A stretch of 64,000 nt of DNA from Schaalia radingae (GTDB taxonomy: Bacteria > Actinomycetota > Actinomycetes > Actinomycetales > Actinomycetaceae): contig NZ_LT629792.1 of assembly GCF_900106055.1 (NCBI RefSeq), forward strand, positions 1,922,001 through 1,986,000, written 5' to 3'. Below, piece by piece: positions 1-9,279 of the stretch (position 1 is the stretch's first letter; each line of letters starts with the position of its first letter). A program made the position numbers and the translations under genes. The notes beneath the pieces are model-generated. The model was not told the DNA's origin, did no database searches, and saw nothing but the letters and a program-made list of their open reading frames with translations.

Positions 1-1861
1 CACGGCGCTCCTGCACGAGCAGAAGTTCACGGTGAAGGTCTTCAACGTGACGTCCGGGCCGCACATAATCGCGTGCCTGTCGGATCAGGCGCTGACGCTG
101 CGAATGTTTCATGGAGATGCCGTGCGAGCGACGCCATTGCTTCGACGCGGTTGCAATCACCATATCGGCTGCGCTGCGTTCAAAAATGGCCGGCTCGAAC
201 ACGTCGAGGACATCGCGCACGCCTTCGAGCATTTGAAGCTGAGCTTCCCACTGCGTCAGGCTGGTGGCAGGGACAAGCCCCGTTTCGCCGGCAACCGTGC
301 CCATCTGCACTCGCATCTCAGGCAGGGATTCGGTGGCGAGCCTCTTGACTCGTTTCAAGACATCGGGAACCTGTTCGGCTGCGTTGATGACCGCTCCGCG
401 CCACGCGCCGCGCTGCGTGAATGATGAGAACAGATTCAGGCCGCTGGCTCGGTGCAGCAGCGTGCGGGCGCGCTGTCCCTGATCCTGCGCAATGTCTAGC
501 AGGACATCCTCGCGCAGCCTGACGCGGGTGCGTGGAGCAGGGTGCATGCTGGTCAGATCTGTCAACACCTGTAGGGCATCGTAGGCGGATACGCCGAAAC
601 GGTCGAACGGCTTATGGAGGTAGGTCGTATGTGATGACAGGGCCTCCCGGACGCGACGCAGTCGCGTCCGCACCGCTTCGATCTGCGTGGGATCGGTGAT
701 CACATCGGACGTGTCGGCCATGGCGAATTCGAGGCGCTCACGCACAATCTGCGCCGACTGCGCACTGCCATCGACGCGCACGGAGATTTCACTGACTCCG
801 TGCTGGTCAAGATACGTTTCCACTCGCGTGGTGCGCGACGGGGATCCTGCAATATGCATGGTGGAACGCCCTCGTGACGCAGCATCTGTCATGATGGCAG
901 CAATCACGGCGGTATCGTCCGCACCGTGCGGAATATCGATCATGAGGGATGCGCCGTCAGCAACTGCCTCGACGATGTCCTGCTGGGCAGGAGCCAGGTC
1001 ACCGATGCCTTTTTCATCCCACGGGTCACGATCCGCGGGGTTCGCGCGAGGCAGTTCCTGGCCGATTTCTCTGACCGCTTCTTCATCGCCTGCCAGCGCT
1101 CGAATAATCGGGTGGTTCACCAGGTCCTGCTGGTGGTCAAACTCGCGCAGCAGCACACTTGCCGGATGCTCAAAGATGCCGAGAACCAGGCCTTCCCTCA
1201 GGTCAAAGCGCTCCAGACTGGCACCGATGTCGCGTAGCTGCGCCAGTGCACGGGTGGGTGAAAACCCGTGCAGCGACGTTGCGTCATCCAGGATCGCGTG
1301 CGGGTCCACGTTGAGATGAGCTGATTCAAATGCCTGCGACAGGCTAGGTCCAATCGATGCTCCCTCACGCAGGGAAATGACGATATCGCCGTCATCAGTT
1401 TCTTCAACAGTGACTGGTCGCAGCAATGCCGGGGAGCCTCGCCGTACCCCCGCATCTGTCCACGATGCCTGTCCGATCGCCAGGTGGATGGGGCCGATTC
1501 CGTGCGTCGCAGCCAGCTGGCGCGCGCGTCGTATCACCGTCAACGTTTTTTCGCGTGCCCGCTCGTACGCGCTTTTTTCCCGTACGAGGTTCGACAAGCG
1601 CGTGGGGTGCTCTGCGTACAGTTGCGCCAGACCTCCGGGGTGGGCCTGTCCGAGCGCAAGGCGTGGGGCTGCTTCGTTGGTTCCTGCAACGGTGGGTTCA
1701 TTCACCGTGAGTGTGGATAGATCCTGACGCCATTGCGCCAATGCGTCTGTCAGCTCGTCGGCGATCGGCGTGTGTTGGGCGCGCACGTCGTCCGCGGCTT
1801 CGGAGCGCCGGCGAGGGCGGGACGAAGCCGAATTTGAACGGGAGAAGATACTCGGAACCAC
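1..1861 (-). CDS. Large helicase-like AAA protein, N-terminal part (DUF4011-like), truncated by window edge
   Basis: An open minus-strand frame of about 620 codons begins at a GTG (1861-1859) and continues past base 1. An in-frame TAG at 1873-1871 lies just upstream, so the start is at or after 1861. AGGAG sits only one base before this GTG, which is tight, so a later start is possible. Residues about 108-134 (IRRARQLAATHGIGPIHLAIG and on) resemble the N-terminal block of actinobacterial DUF4011 proteins, which are large superfamily 1 helicase-like proteins. Residues 226-242 (VLGIFEHPASVLLREFD) match the block before the ATPase core. Where a Walker A loop is expected (about 308-319) the sequence reads IDIPHGADDTAV, with no GK[ST]. 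Family assignment is by recalled resemblance; function is unknown. Confidence 0.6.
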   Translation of the reverse strand, partial: MVPSIFSRSNSASSRPRRRSEAADDVRAQHTPIADELTDALAQWRQDLSTLTVNEPTVAGTNEAAPRLALGQAHPGGLAQLYAEHPTRLSNLVREKSAYERAREKTLTVIRRARQLAATHGIGPIHLAIGQASWTDAGVRRGSPALLRPVTVEETDDGDIVISLREGASIGPSLSQAFESAHLNVDPHAILDDATSLHGFSPTRALAQLRDIGASLERFDLREGLVLGIFEHPASVLLREFDHQQDLVNHPIIRALAGDEEAVREIGQELPRANPADRDPWDEKGIGDLAPAQQDIVEAVADGASLMIDIPHGADDTAVIAAIMTDAASRGRSTMHIAGSPSRTTRVETYLDQHGVSEISVRVDGSAQSAQIVRERLEFAMADTSDVITDPTQIEAVRTRLRRVREALSSHTTYLHKPFDRFGVSAYDALQVLTDLTSMHPAPRTRVRLREDVLLDIAQDQGQRARTLLHRASGLNLFSSFTQRGAWRGAVINAAEQVPDVLKRVKRLATESLPEMRVQMGTVAGETGLVPATSLTQWEAQLQMLEGVRDVLDVFEPAIFERSAADMVIATASKQWRRSHGISMKHSQRQRLIRQARDYVRPGRHVEDLHRELLLVQERR

Positions 1862-2078
1862 TCTCCTAAGCTAATTGCTAATGGCCACGCTTTTGTGGAA
1901 GCGCCGCGGTATGCCCCCAATTAACACGAGGATGACGCCGACGCATTCCGGAGCTGGCCAGCTGGCAGGAATCGCACGGGCGGTAAGTCTCATGTGAGGG
2001 TCTACTCCGCTTGTCCGAGATTGATGTCCTTAATCGCGGCAATGAGTGTGTCTTGAATCTCAAACCTGTTCGATATGA

Positions 2079-2125
2079 CTGATGACCTGTGGTGCGTACC
2101 GAGGGCAGACACCACAGGTCATCAG
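2079..2125 (-). terminator. Long hairpin downstream of lacZ
   Basis: A perfect 16 bp inverted repeat (arms 2079-2094 and 2110-2125, arm sequence CTGATGACCTGTGGTG) has a 15 base loop. It lies 35 bases after the lacZ stop and is the natural 3' end of that transcript. No T-run follows on the minus strand, so it may act as a non-canonical terminator or as an mRNA-protecting hairpin. Confidence 0.6.
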
Positions 2126-2159
2126 GTCACGGTTTATTCAAGCCGGTTGATGCAGCCGT

Positions 2160-5100
2160 TCAGTACGAGGCGTTCACAACGCCACAGAAACTGAAGGTGA
2201 ACTGGAGTTTCTCACCTCGCGGCAGCTCATATTCAGGGTGGGTGCGAGCACCCCACGTATCATCGCCGGCCACGCCGCGACGCATCAGCGCCGGTCGGGC
2301 CACAGTCTTGATCGGGGCGGGCAACTCGTTGGGATGGGCAGCGTTTTCGATCTCAAACGGGGTCCACGGCAAAGCGGAGAACTCCATCGGCTCGTCAGCC
2401 TCGAAACGGATGCCCCAGCCATCCTCGTCGATCAATTCCGCCCAGCGCACGCCCGTGCGTGAGCCTGCTTCCTGCGGACGCAGGTACGGGGTCAACGCGT
2501 CGGCCACTTCCAGGTCGTAGACACCCAGGCGCGCCCCCTGACGACGGTCCACGTAGCACTCCTCAGGCCCTTCGCCGTACCAGCGCATGTGGGTCAGACG
2601 GTCCGACAGTTCAAACAGTGCACCATATTCAGGCATCGACGGCAGCTTCGCGTCAGGCGTTGTCGTCATCGTGACCGTGATACGACCGTTTCCGTCAACC
2701 CTGTACGCCACGGTGAGCATGGCACCCGGGGTGGTCAGCAGGTCGTAGCGGAACGTGATTGTTGCCGATGTGGCGTCTGTTTCCACCTTCGCTTCCTCGT
2801 CGACCGGTCTTGCATACCGTGAGGCAATGAGCCAGGGAGCGCATTCGCGCTGCATGTTCCACCCGTTTTCATTCGAGGTGGGCGCATGCCAGAAGTTCGG
2901 GCGCACTGTGCTGTGGAGCAGTTCGCGCCCGCCCTCGCTTGTCATGCCGTACCGGTAGGACGTCAGTCCACGCGCCGAGGTGAACAGAGCGGAGAAGTGT
3001 TCGCCGTGCACACCGATATTGCGCACGCCTTCCACTACTCGAGGTGCAGGAATGCCCGTAGCCGGAGCCGCAGCTCCTTCTACAGCGAAGACTCCCTGCC
3101 CGTAGGCGATGACGTGTCCACGCTCGGCCCATTCGGTGTCCTCACGCAGGCGCATTTCCACGTTGATGACGTATTCGCCTGCTTCTTCAGGCAGGCTGAA
3201 CGGCAGGTCGTAGGTGGCATTTTCTCCCGGTTCAACATGAGTGTCGAGGGCCCCCTGAGCCAGCGTGGCACCTTCATGTTCCAGGCTTACCACGCATATG
3301 AACGCATCGGAGTTCGTGAACATGCAGCGGTTTTCAATTGTCACTTTCGCACGCTCAACTGTGATGTCGAAATCCTGGAACAGATAGCTGACTTCCTGAA
3401 TCTTCGGGGTAGGCGTGTGATCAGCGAAGTAGATGCCGTTGCCGCAGAATTCGTAGTCCGTTGGCGCCTCGCCGTTGTCCCCGCCGTATCCGAAGAACGG
3501 GCGGTTGTATTTGTCGCGCATGGCGATTGCCTGGTCAGCGAAGTCCCAGATGAATCCGCCCTGGAAAAGTTCCTCGCGGCGCGCCAGGTCAAGGTACTTG
3601 TCAACGGCGCCGAACGAGTTGCCCATGGCGTGCGCAAACTCGCAGAGGATCATCGGCTTGTCGCGGTGCTGAGCCAAGAATTCTTCGACTGTTGCGGCCG
3701 GTGTGTACATCTCTGAGTGGATGTCAGTGGAGTTCGGGTAGCGGTTGTCGTGAACGACACCTTCGTAATGTACGACCCGCGAGTCGTGTTCGCGGAAATA
3801 GTCGGCCACCGCTGCGATCATCGAACCGCCGTAGGACTCATTGCCGCATGACCAGATTACAATGCTGGCATGATTGCGGTCGCGCATCAGCATTGACGCT
3901 GCGCGGTCCAACAGTGCGCCGCGCCACTCTTCACGATTACCCGGCAAGGTGTGATCGATCGGTTCACCGCGCAGCAACATCCTGTCCCACACGCCATGGG
4001 ATTCCAGGTTCATTTCGTCGATGACCATCAGTCCGTAGCGGTCACACAGTTCATACAGGAACGAGTTGTTCGGGTAATGGCTGGTGCGGATCGCGTTGAT
4101 GTTGGCCTGCTTGAGCATGATGATGTCGCGTTCAGTTTGCTCGCGGCTCATCACGCGACCATCAAGGCCGAATTCGTGCCGGTTCACTCCAGTAAAGATC
4201 ACGCGTTTGCCGTTGAGTTTCATCACGCCGTCTTCGATGGCGAAGCGTCGAATGCCCACGGTCTGAGGGATCACTTCACGCAGTTGCCCGTCGTTGTCAC
4301 GCAACTCCAACGTGAGGTCATACAGGTACGGATCTTCGTGGCTCCACAGGTGTGGCTGCTCAATGGTGATCTCGTAAGTGCCGTCGTCGGAGCGATTGAG
4401 CTCCCCCACGTCGTCCAGCGCCACGGTCAGGTCACCCTCGCCAATGACGACTGGTTTGACGCGCACGATGGCACGTGAGTAATCGTCAGTCAGCTCGGCG
4501 CTTACACACAGGTCTTCGAGGTGGACAGCGGGCCGCCGGTAGAGCACGACGTCGCGGAACAGGCCGGAGAATCGATAGAAGTCCTGGTCTTCAATCCATG
4601 AGGCGGCGCACCATTTGATGACCTGTACTGCGAGCTTGTTGCTCCCCTCGACCAGCGCGTCGGTAATGTCGAATTCACTGGGCGTGAAGGTGTCGGTGGC
4701 GTATCCGATGTATGTGCCGTTCAGCCACACAACCAGTGCACTTTCAGCGCCCTTGAAGGAGACGGAAATTCGCTCCCCTTCTTCGAGCGGCCGGTCAAGG
4801 GTGAAGGTACGCACGTAGGAAGCGACGGGATTGAAACGCTCGGGAGCGCGGCCTTCATCGACATCCTCCTGACCATCCCACGGATACTGTACGTTCACGT
4901 ATTGCGGATTGTCGTATCCGTGCATCTGAATGTGCGCGGGGACTGGGATGTCATCCCACGTTGAGCAGTCGAATCCAACGGCTTCGAAGCCCGGCACAGT
5001 TGCCGCTAGGTTTTTTGCATAGTGGATTTTCCACAGTCCGTTCAGGCTTTGCTCGTATTCAGAATTGCCGAGGGCAGCGCTGCGCGCACTGTTGAACCAT

Positions 5101-5177
5101 CGGTGGTCTGAGTGAGCAGGCATCCGATTTTCAGCGAAAGACTGCGGGTTGTTGATCTTTGCGGAAATATCAATCAC
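2160..5177 (-). CDS. lacZ: Beta-galactosidase, glycoside hydrolase family 2
   Basis: This 1005-residue protein has the length of classical LacZ and hydrolyses terminal beta-galactosides such as lactose in the cytoplasm. It shows the GH2 order: sugar-binding jelly roll (about 30-220), immunoglobulin-like domain, TIM barrel (about 320-620), then small beta domains. The family signature NRHEFGLDGRVMSREQTERD is present. Glu447 in WSCGNESYGG is the expected acid/base and Glu513 in ILCEFAHAMGNSFG the nucleophile, both by alignment to E. coli LacZ. It has no signal peptide. A sugar ABC importer lies directly upstream in the same orientation, which suggests uptake and hydrolysis of the same galactoside. 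A palindrome at 5286-5297 probably controls it. Confidence 0.96.
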   Translation of the reverse strand: MIDISAKINNPQSFAENRMPAHSDHRWFNSARSAALGNSEYEQSLNGLWKIHYAKNLAATVPGFEAVGFDCSTWDDIPVPAHIQMHGYDNPQYVNVQYPWDGQEDVDEGRAPERFNPVASYVRTFTLDRPLEEGERISVSFKGAESALVVWLNGTYIGYATDTFTPSEFDITDALVEGSNKLAVQVIKWCAASWIEDQDFYRFSGLFRDVVLYRRPAVHLEDLCVSAELTDDYSRAIVRVKPVVIGEGDLTVALDDVGELNRSDDGTYEITIEQPHLWSHEDPYLYDLTLELRDNDGQLREVIPQTVGIRRFAIEDGVMKLNGKRVIFTGVNRHEFGLDGRVMSREQTERDIIMLKQANINAIRTSHYPNNSFLYELCDRYGLMVIDEMNLESHGVWDRMLLRGEPIDHTLPGNREEWRGALLDRAASMLMRDRNHASIVIWSCGNESYGGSMIAAVADYFREHDSRVVHYEGVVHDNRYPNSTDIHSEMYTPAATVEEFLAQHRDKPMILCEFAHAMGNSFGAVDKYLDLARREELFQGGFIWDFADQAIAMRDKYNRPFFGYGGDNGEAPTDYEFCGNGIYFADHTPTPKIQEVSYLFQDFDITVERAKVTIENRCMFTNSDAFICVVSLEHEGATLAQGALDTHVEPGENATYDLPFSLPEEAGEYVINVEMRLREDTEWAERGHVIAYGQGVFAVEGAAAPATGIPAPRVVEGVRNIGVHGEHFSALFTSARGLTSYRYGMTSEGGRELLHSTVRPNFWHAPTSNENGWNMQRECAPWLIASRYARPVDEEAKVETDATSATITFRYDLLTTPGAMLTVAYRVDGNGRITVTMTTTPDAKLPSMPEYGALFELSDRLTHMRWYGEGPEECYVDRRQGARLGVYDLEVADALTPYLRPQEAGSRTGVRWAELIDEDGWGIRFEADEPMEFSALPWTPFEIENAAHPNELPAPIKTVARPALMRRGVAGDDTWGARTHPEYELPRGEKLQFTFSFCGVVNASY

Positions 5178-5285
5178 GAAAAGCTCCTCTTGTTCCTTCC
5201 TTTGGAGCTACATGCCGAGCATGCACGAGCCCAATCCACCCACGTGTGCGTTGTGTGGGACGTTTATATGTGTTCAAGCTTATAT

Positions 5286-5297
5286 GGTTACGTAACC
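5286..5297. promoter_or_regulatory. Palindromic operator candidate upstream of lacZ
   Basis: GGTTACGTAACC is a perfect 12 bp palindrome with a central CG, the form typical of LacI-family operators. It sits about 110 bases before the lacZ start, next to an AT-rich TATAAG stretch that could be a -10 element. A related sequence lies upstream of the solute-binding protein gene (8728-8739). No LacI-type regulator is encoded in the window. Confidence 0.5.
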
Positions 5298-5380
5298 GGA
5301 TGTGATCTCAAGTGAACTCCTCGCTCACCTTCGTGGACGAGCGTGATCTCGTCCCCACGCAAGGACCTATACGCTGAGGT

Positions 5381-6298
5381 TTACCCCTTGACGGCCCCTG
5401 AGGCCAAACCTGCTTGCCAATAGCGCTGCAGGCCAATAAAGATAACGATAAGCGGAATAACACCTAGGAGCGCCCCCATCATGACCGCGCCCTTTTCCGG
5501 ATTGAAATAACTCATCATGCCGTACAAACCCAAAGTTACGGGCTTGATCTCAGGACTAGACACCATAATCAAAGGCAGCAGGAAGTTATTCCATGTCGCT
5601 ACGAAGATAAACAAGAATATGGTGACGAGTGCAGGAGCTAAGAGACGCATGACGATATCGAAAAAGATTCGAGTCTCGGAGGCGCCGTCGATTCGAGCAG
5701 CCTCAATAAGCTCAGTCGGAACCGATGAAGCGGAATAGACACGCGCGAGGAAGACACCAAAAGGTGACACTATTGACGGAATGATAATCGCCAACATCGT
5801 ATTCGTGATGCCTAGGCGTAGAAACATGATGTACATCGGTATCGTCAGCAGGGTCGCGGGCATCAAAAGGCCTGCCATGATAATTCCGAACGAAATGCGT
5901 TTGCCCGGAAAAGAGAACTTCGCAAGCGCATATCCTGCCATCGCTGACAGTAAAGTTCCCAAGGCCGCTGAGACGATCGAGTATATAAGCGAATTGAGAA
6001 TCCAACGCCAAAAATATCCTTGGGTCCACTCCATCAGTCGGCTGTAACTGGCAACGATCGCGTTGGGCAGATTTTGCAGGTCTGTCGCAAACCACAACCC
6101 ATCACTTGATACGAGCTCGCCATTCGTCTTAGTTGAAGAGATGATGACCCAGTAGATTGGGAAAAGGAAGTAGATCAAAACGAGCGTTAGTAGAACTAAC
6201 GTCAGGATTCGCGACAACGGCTTGGGAGCTAAAGCTCTCGGAATCGAAGCCTTAACTTCGACGTTGCGTCTCTTTTCAACACGACTTGAAGAAATCAC
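5381..6298 (-). CDS. Carbohydrate ABC transporter permease (MalG type)
   Basis: The inner-membrane permease subunit of a sugar importer, 305 residues, has six predicted hydrophobic segments. The cytoplasmic EAA loop reads EAARIDGASETRIFF, the site that docks the ATPase. The GTG start overlaps the stop of the preceding permease by four bases (GTGA), so the two are translationally coupled. The reading frame ends with the family-typical charged tail. With the neighbouring permease and binding protein it forms a CUT1-type importer, and lacZ downstream suggests lactose or another galactoside as substrate. No ATPase gene is adjacent. Base composition is clearly AT-richer than the flanking genes, which hints at acquisition. 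Confidence 0.93.
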   Translation of the reverse strand: MISSSRVEKRRNVEVKASIPRALAPKPLSRILTLVLLTLVLIYFLFPIYWVIISSTKTNGELVSSDGLWFATDLQNLPNAIVASYSRLMEWTQGYFWRWILNSLIYSIVSAALGTLLSAMAGYALAKFSFPGKRISFGIIMAGLLMPATLLTIPMYIMFLRLGITNTMLAIIIPSIVSPFGVFLARVYSASSVPTELIEAARIDGASETRIFFDIVMRLLAPALVTIFLFIFVATWNNFLLPLIMVSSPEIKPVTLGLYGMMSYFNPEKGAVMMGALLGVIPLIVIFIGLQRYWQAGLASGAVKG

Positions 6299-7236
6299 TT
6301 GTTTATCCTCCGCTCAACCAAGGCATACGTCACTGCAAGAACACCTGCAATCAAAGCCATAACCACAGCAGTCGCCGATGCCGGACCGTCACCCGAAGGA
6401 GTCATCGTTCCCATCATCGTGTTATAAGCCATCATCATCGGGGTGAAGTCTTTTGGTATCCAAGTCTGACTCGTTGCCATAACAGTAGGTTCATTAAAGA
6501 GCTGGATTGTTCCTACAATCGATAGAAGAACAGTCAGCAGTGCTGCTCCGCGAACCATTGGGACCTTAATCTTGACTGCAATTTGGAAGCCGCTCGCTCC
6601 GTCGATTCTACCTGCTTCATATAGTTCCCGCGGAATTGCTTGCAAGGCCGCGAGGAAAATGAGCATGTTATAGCCCGTGAAAGTCCACGTCGTCATATTT
6701 GCCATCGACGCGAGGATAATATTCTTTGAGAAGAAATCTACGTTCACACCCAAATAAGAAAAAGCGCGCACAATCGGCGAGACCTCTGGCGTGTACAGAT
6801 ACATCCATATCATCGCAGCCACCACACCTGGAATCGCATATGGCAGAAAATACCCGAGGCGATAGATCGCCACATGCCTAACCAAAAATGAATCCAGCAG
6901 GAGCGCCAAGAATAGAGCAGCGCCGATCATGATGGGAACTTGGAACAAGGTGTAGATTCCAACACGCAAAACGCCATGCCAAAACCCTGCACTCGTAAGA
7001 ACGTACGCGTAGTTACCGAAACCTACAAAAACATTCTTCAGCTCTCCGCCACCAAAAGCACTGCCACCGGACGTCATCTGCTGAAAGAAACTGTAGTAAA
7101 TAGCAACACATATTGGGAGCAGGAAGATTAGCGTGTAGCCCAACATAAACGGACCAAGGAACTTCCAGCCCGTCTTAGTATCTGCAGCTCTGTATTTTCG
7201 AATCTTTTGAGTAGCCGACTTCTCACCCTTGAGCAT
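6295..7236 (-). CDS. Carbohydrate ABC transporter permease (MalF type)
   Basis: This 313-residue membrane protein has six hydrophobic segments, the first at about 31-51 (LGYTLIFLLP region). Its EAA loop reads EAGRIDGASGFQIAVKI, matching the partner permease. It pairs with the downstream MalG-type subunit to form the transmembrane channel of a CUT1 sugar importer. It follows the solute-binding protein gene by about 130 bases that contain a strong hairpin. AGGAGG lies about 11 bases before the ATG. Composition is AT-rich, as in its partner. Confidence 0.93.
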   Translation of the reverse strand: MLKGEKSATQKIRKYRAADTKTGWKFLGPFMLGYTLIFLLPICVAIYYSFFQQMTSGGSAFGGGELKNVFVGFGNYAYVLTSAGFWHGVLRVGIYTLFQVPIMIGAALFLALLLDSFLVRHVAIYRLGYFLPYAIPGVVAAMIWMYLYTPEVSPIVRAFSYLGVNVDFFSKNIILASMANMTTWTFTGYNMLIFLAALQAIPRELYEAGRIDGASGFQIAVKIKVPMVRGAALLTVLLSIVGTIQLFNEPTVMATSQTWIPKDFTPMMMAYNTMMGTMTPSGDGPASATAVVMALIAGVLAVTYALVERRINK

Positions 7237-7314
7237 CAGAGTTCTTGCCTCCTATTTCCTAAGCTGCTCTTAATGGACTCCAGCCTTTTTTCTCCAGCCT
7301 TAGCGGTAAAGATT

Positions 7315-7348
7315 GGCTTGGAGAGCCTGTTTCTAGGCTCTCCAAGCC
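7315..7348 (-). promoter_or_regulatory. Intercistronic hairpin between binding protein and permeases
   Basis: A perfect 14 bp stem (GGCTTGGAGAGCCT and its complement) with a six base loop begins 17 bases after the binding-protein stop. No T-run follows on the minus strand. Such hairpins usually protect the upstream message or partly terminate, so that more binding protein than permease is made. Confidence 0.6.
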
Positions 7349-7365
7349 GTGGTATGAAACTTCAC

Positions 7366-8694
7366 CTACTCAGCTACCTCAAGCCCAAGATTCTGCAAGG
7401 TTGCTTTCGACTCGGTCGTGGCAACATCAAGCAGGTCTTTAGCCTTGAGCTTGCCTGCAATCAGATCGCTGGCCGCTTGATTGATCTTCGGCATTACAGA
7501 GGAATATCCGGGAATTGTCAAAACGTTCGAAGCCATGTTGTTATTGGCCTGAAGCAATTCACTCATCACGTCCTGGCCTCCGTAGAAAGCCTTCATTTGC
7601 TCCGGGGTATCAGGAGTTTCTTTAGATGACGCGACAACCAATCCCTGGCTAGCCAAGGAGGCGGTTTGCTGATTAAACCAATCGTTGAACTGCATCGCTT
7701 CTGCTGGATACTGGCATCCCTTCAACACCGCTACGCCAGAACCACCATTAGGTCCAGTTACCTGGCCTTTACCAAAGTCAGGAAGCTGGGTTACGGCCCA
7801 CTCACCCTCGTTTTCTGAGCCGGTCATGTCGCCTTGCAAAAGAGCTGCATCCCAAGCAGCTCCGATTGTTCCAATTATTTCCTTGGAGTTCAGAGCGGCT
7901 TTGAATGAGTCATCCCAACGCGGGAGCGTAGATGTGAGTTTCTCGTCAAGCATCGTCTGCCAAAAATCGGTTACCTTGACGGCACCAGGCCCATCAGCAT
8001 TGATGACCCATTTTGATCCGTCGATCTCGTACCAAGGATTACCAGCAGCGGCAGAAAGTGCAGGCAGGATGCTGCCAGCCTCATCCGGAGGCAGGTTGAC
8101 GATGTACTTACCAGCGGCTGCCGCCTTGGCAGCAGCCTCATGGAATTCGTTCAGATCCGTAGGAGGCGCAATTCCTAACTTGTCAAATTCCGCCTTGTTG
8201 TAGAAGTAAACGAGAGGACCGGTATCTTGCGGAATTCCAAAGTACTTGCCGTCAATTGACATTGCATCGAATGCACCTGATGCGTATCCATCCTTGTATT
8301 TTTCTGCTTCAGCAGAAACGTCTTGAACAAGTCCTTTTACATACACTTCAGCCAGTTCACTGTATCCAACTTGAGCAAGACATGGAGCATTATCGGCTTT
8401 CACATCTGTCTCAAGCTTCTTGATCAGTTCATCTGCCTTGCCGTCAAACTTGACCGAGTCGACCTTAATGTCGGGATGTTCCTTATTCCATTCTGCGACG
8501 ATGTCTGCAACCTTGACCATACCTTCCCCGTCAGGCAGGCGGTGAACGTAGGTGAGCTCAACAGCTCCCCCATTCGAGGACTCGGCACTAGCAGACTGTT
8601 CACCCGAATTGCCTTGCGAGGAACATGCTGTCAAAGCAAAGGCACCAACTGTCAAAAGCGACACTGGCACAGAAAAACTTCTCGATACACGCAT
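7366..8694 (-). CDS. Sugar ABC transporter solute-binding lipoprotein
   Basis: This 442-residue extracellular binding protein has a lipoprotein signal: a basic start (MRVSRSF), a hydrophobic core and lipobox LTAC with Cys24. A short Ser/Gly/Glu linker (SSQGNSGEQSASAESS) leads into a family 1 type binding fold, with segments such as IVAEWNKEHPDIKV and IGAAWDAALLQGD. It captures a sugar outside the membrane and delivers it to the two permeases downstream. It is the first gene of the importer unit, and a strong AGGGAGG ribosome site precedes the ATG. The palindrome at 8728-8739 lies 34 bases upstream and may regulate it. The specific substrate is inferred from lacZ only. Confidence 0.92.
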   Translation of the reverse strand: MRVSRSFSVPVSLLTVGAFALTACSSQGNSGEQSASAESSNGGAVELTYVHRLPDGEGMVKVADIVAEWNKEHPDIKVDSVKFDGKADELIKKLETDVKADNAPCLAQVGYSELAEVYVKGLVQDVSAEAEKYKDGYASGAFDAMSIDGKYFGIPQDTGPLVYFYNKAEFDKLGIAPPTDLNEFHEAAAKAAAAGKYIVNLPPDEAGSILPALSAAAGNPWYEIDGSKWVINADGPGAVKVTDFWQTMLDEKLTSTLPRWDDSFKAALNSKEIIGTIGAAWDAALLQGDMTGSENEGEWAVTQLPDFGKGQVTGPNGGSGVAVLKGCQYPAEAMQFNDWFNQQTASLASQGLVVASSKETPDTPEQMKAFYGGQDVMSELLQANNNMASNVLTIPGYSSVMPKINQAASDLIAGKLKAKDLLDVATTESKATLQNLGLEVAE

Positions 8695-8727
8695 TCTGTA
8701 GGATCCTCCCTATCTACGTATCTATTT

Positions 8728-8739
8728 GGTAGCGTTACC
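8728..8739. promoter_or_regulatory. Operator-like palindrome upstream of the binding protein gene
   Basis: GGTAGCGTTACC is a near-palindrome that resembles the perfect site before lacZ (GGTTACGTAACC). Its position 34 bases before the start codon would allow repression. A shared LacI-type regulator is inferred. Confidence 0.45.
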
Positions 8740-9206
8740 AGCCGGAGAACTCAGCGAGGATTTAAGTCAATAAGCCACTACTGCGTGACCTTAATGAATC
8801 GATTTTGAGTTCTACTGCTAAAAGAATGCTAGCTCACGTGCCTTCATAAACCAAATTGACCGAATGGTCTAAACTCTTGGCGTAAGGATCAGGCTTGCAA
8901 ACCCCTAGCCCTTTGTAACCGCATGCATCAACACTATTTCACTTCACACAGCTGGCTTCAGCCGCAACTCTTCTGTTCACCATCTTGTTCATAATCAAGA
9001 GTGACCTCACAACAGTGAGAAAGTACCCGTAGCAGAACAGGCGCCAATCCAAGGAGCACGCGCTACGCGCTCCACATTTTCTGCACAACTCTGGCCGTGG
9101 GCGCTTAAAAGAGCAGGGGACGAAGCACTACGAAATGTCCCCAGCAACAAGCTCACGCCCCAAAGCTAAGGTCGCCTCCGTGGCAGAAAATTCCCAGAGC
9201 ATTTTG
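8740..9206. other. AT-rich intergenic stretch, no gene seen
   Basis: No convincing reading frame was found. The stretch is AT-rich near the importer and probably contains its promoter. A short palindrome GACCGAATGGTC lies at about 8859-8870 and could be a regulator site, but nothing else supports that. Confidence 0.5.
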
Positions 9207-9279
9207 TGCCCCCGAGACGATTCGAACGTCCGACACCCGCTTTAGGAGAGCGGTGCTCTATCCCCTGAGCTACGAGGGC
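9207..9279 (-). tRNA. tRNA-Arg (anticodon CCT)
   Basis: The 73 base minus-strand sequence folds as a full cloverleaf. The acceptor arm GCCCTCG pairs with CGGGGGC (one G-U pair), the anticodon arm is CCGCT-CTCCTAA-AGCGG with anticodon CCT, and the T arm carries GTTCGAATC. CCA is not encoded. It reads AGG arginine codons. Confidence 0.95.

Noticed and set aside
2886..3716. 276-codon plus-strand open frame inside lacZ
   Set aside because: It lies antisense to conserved LacZ catalytic regions, and its sequence is a shadow of that codon use.
8859..8870. GACCGAATGGTC as a TetR-type operator
   Set aside because: It is a short palindrome with no adjacent regulator gene and no second copy, so it is only mentioned in the gap description.
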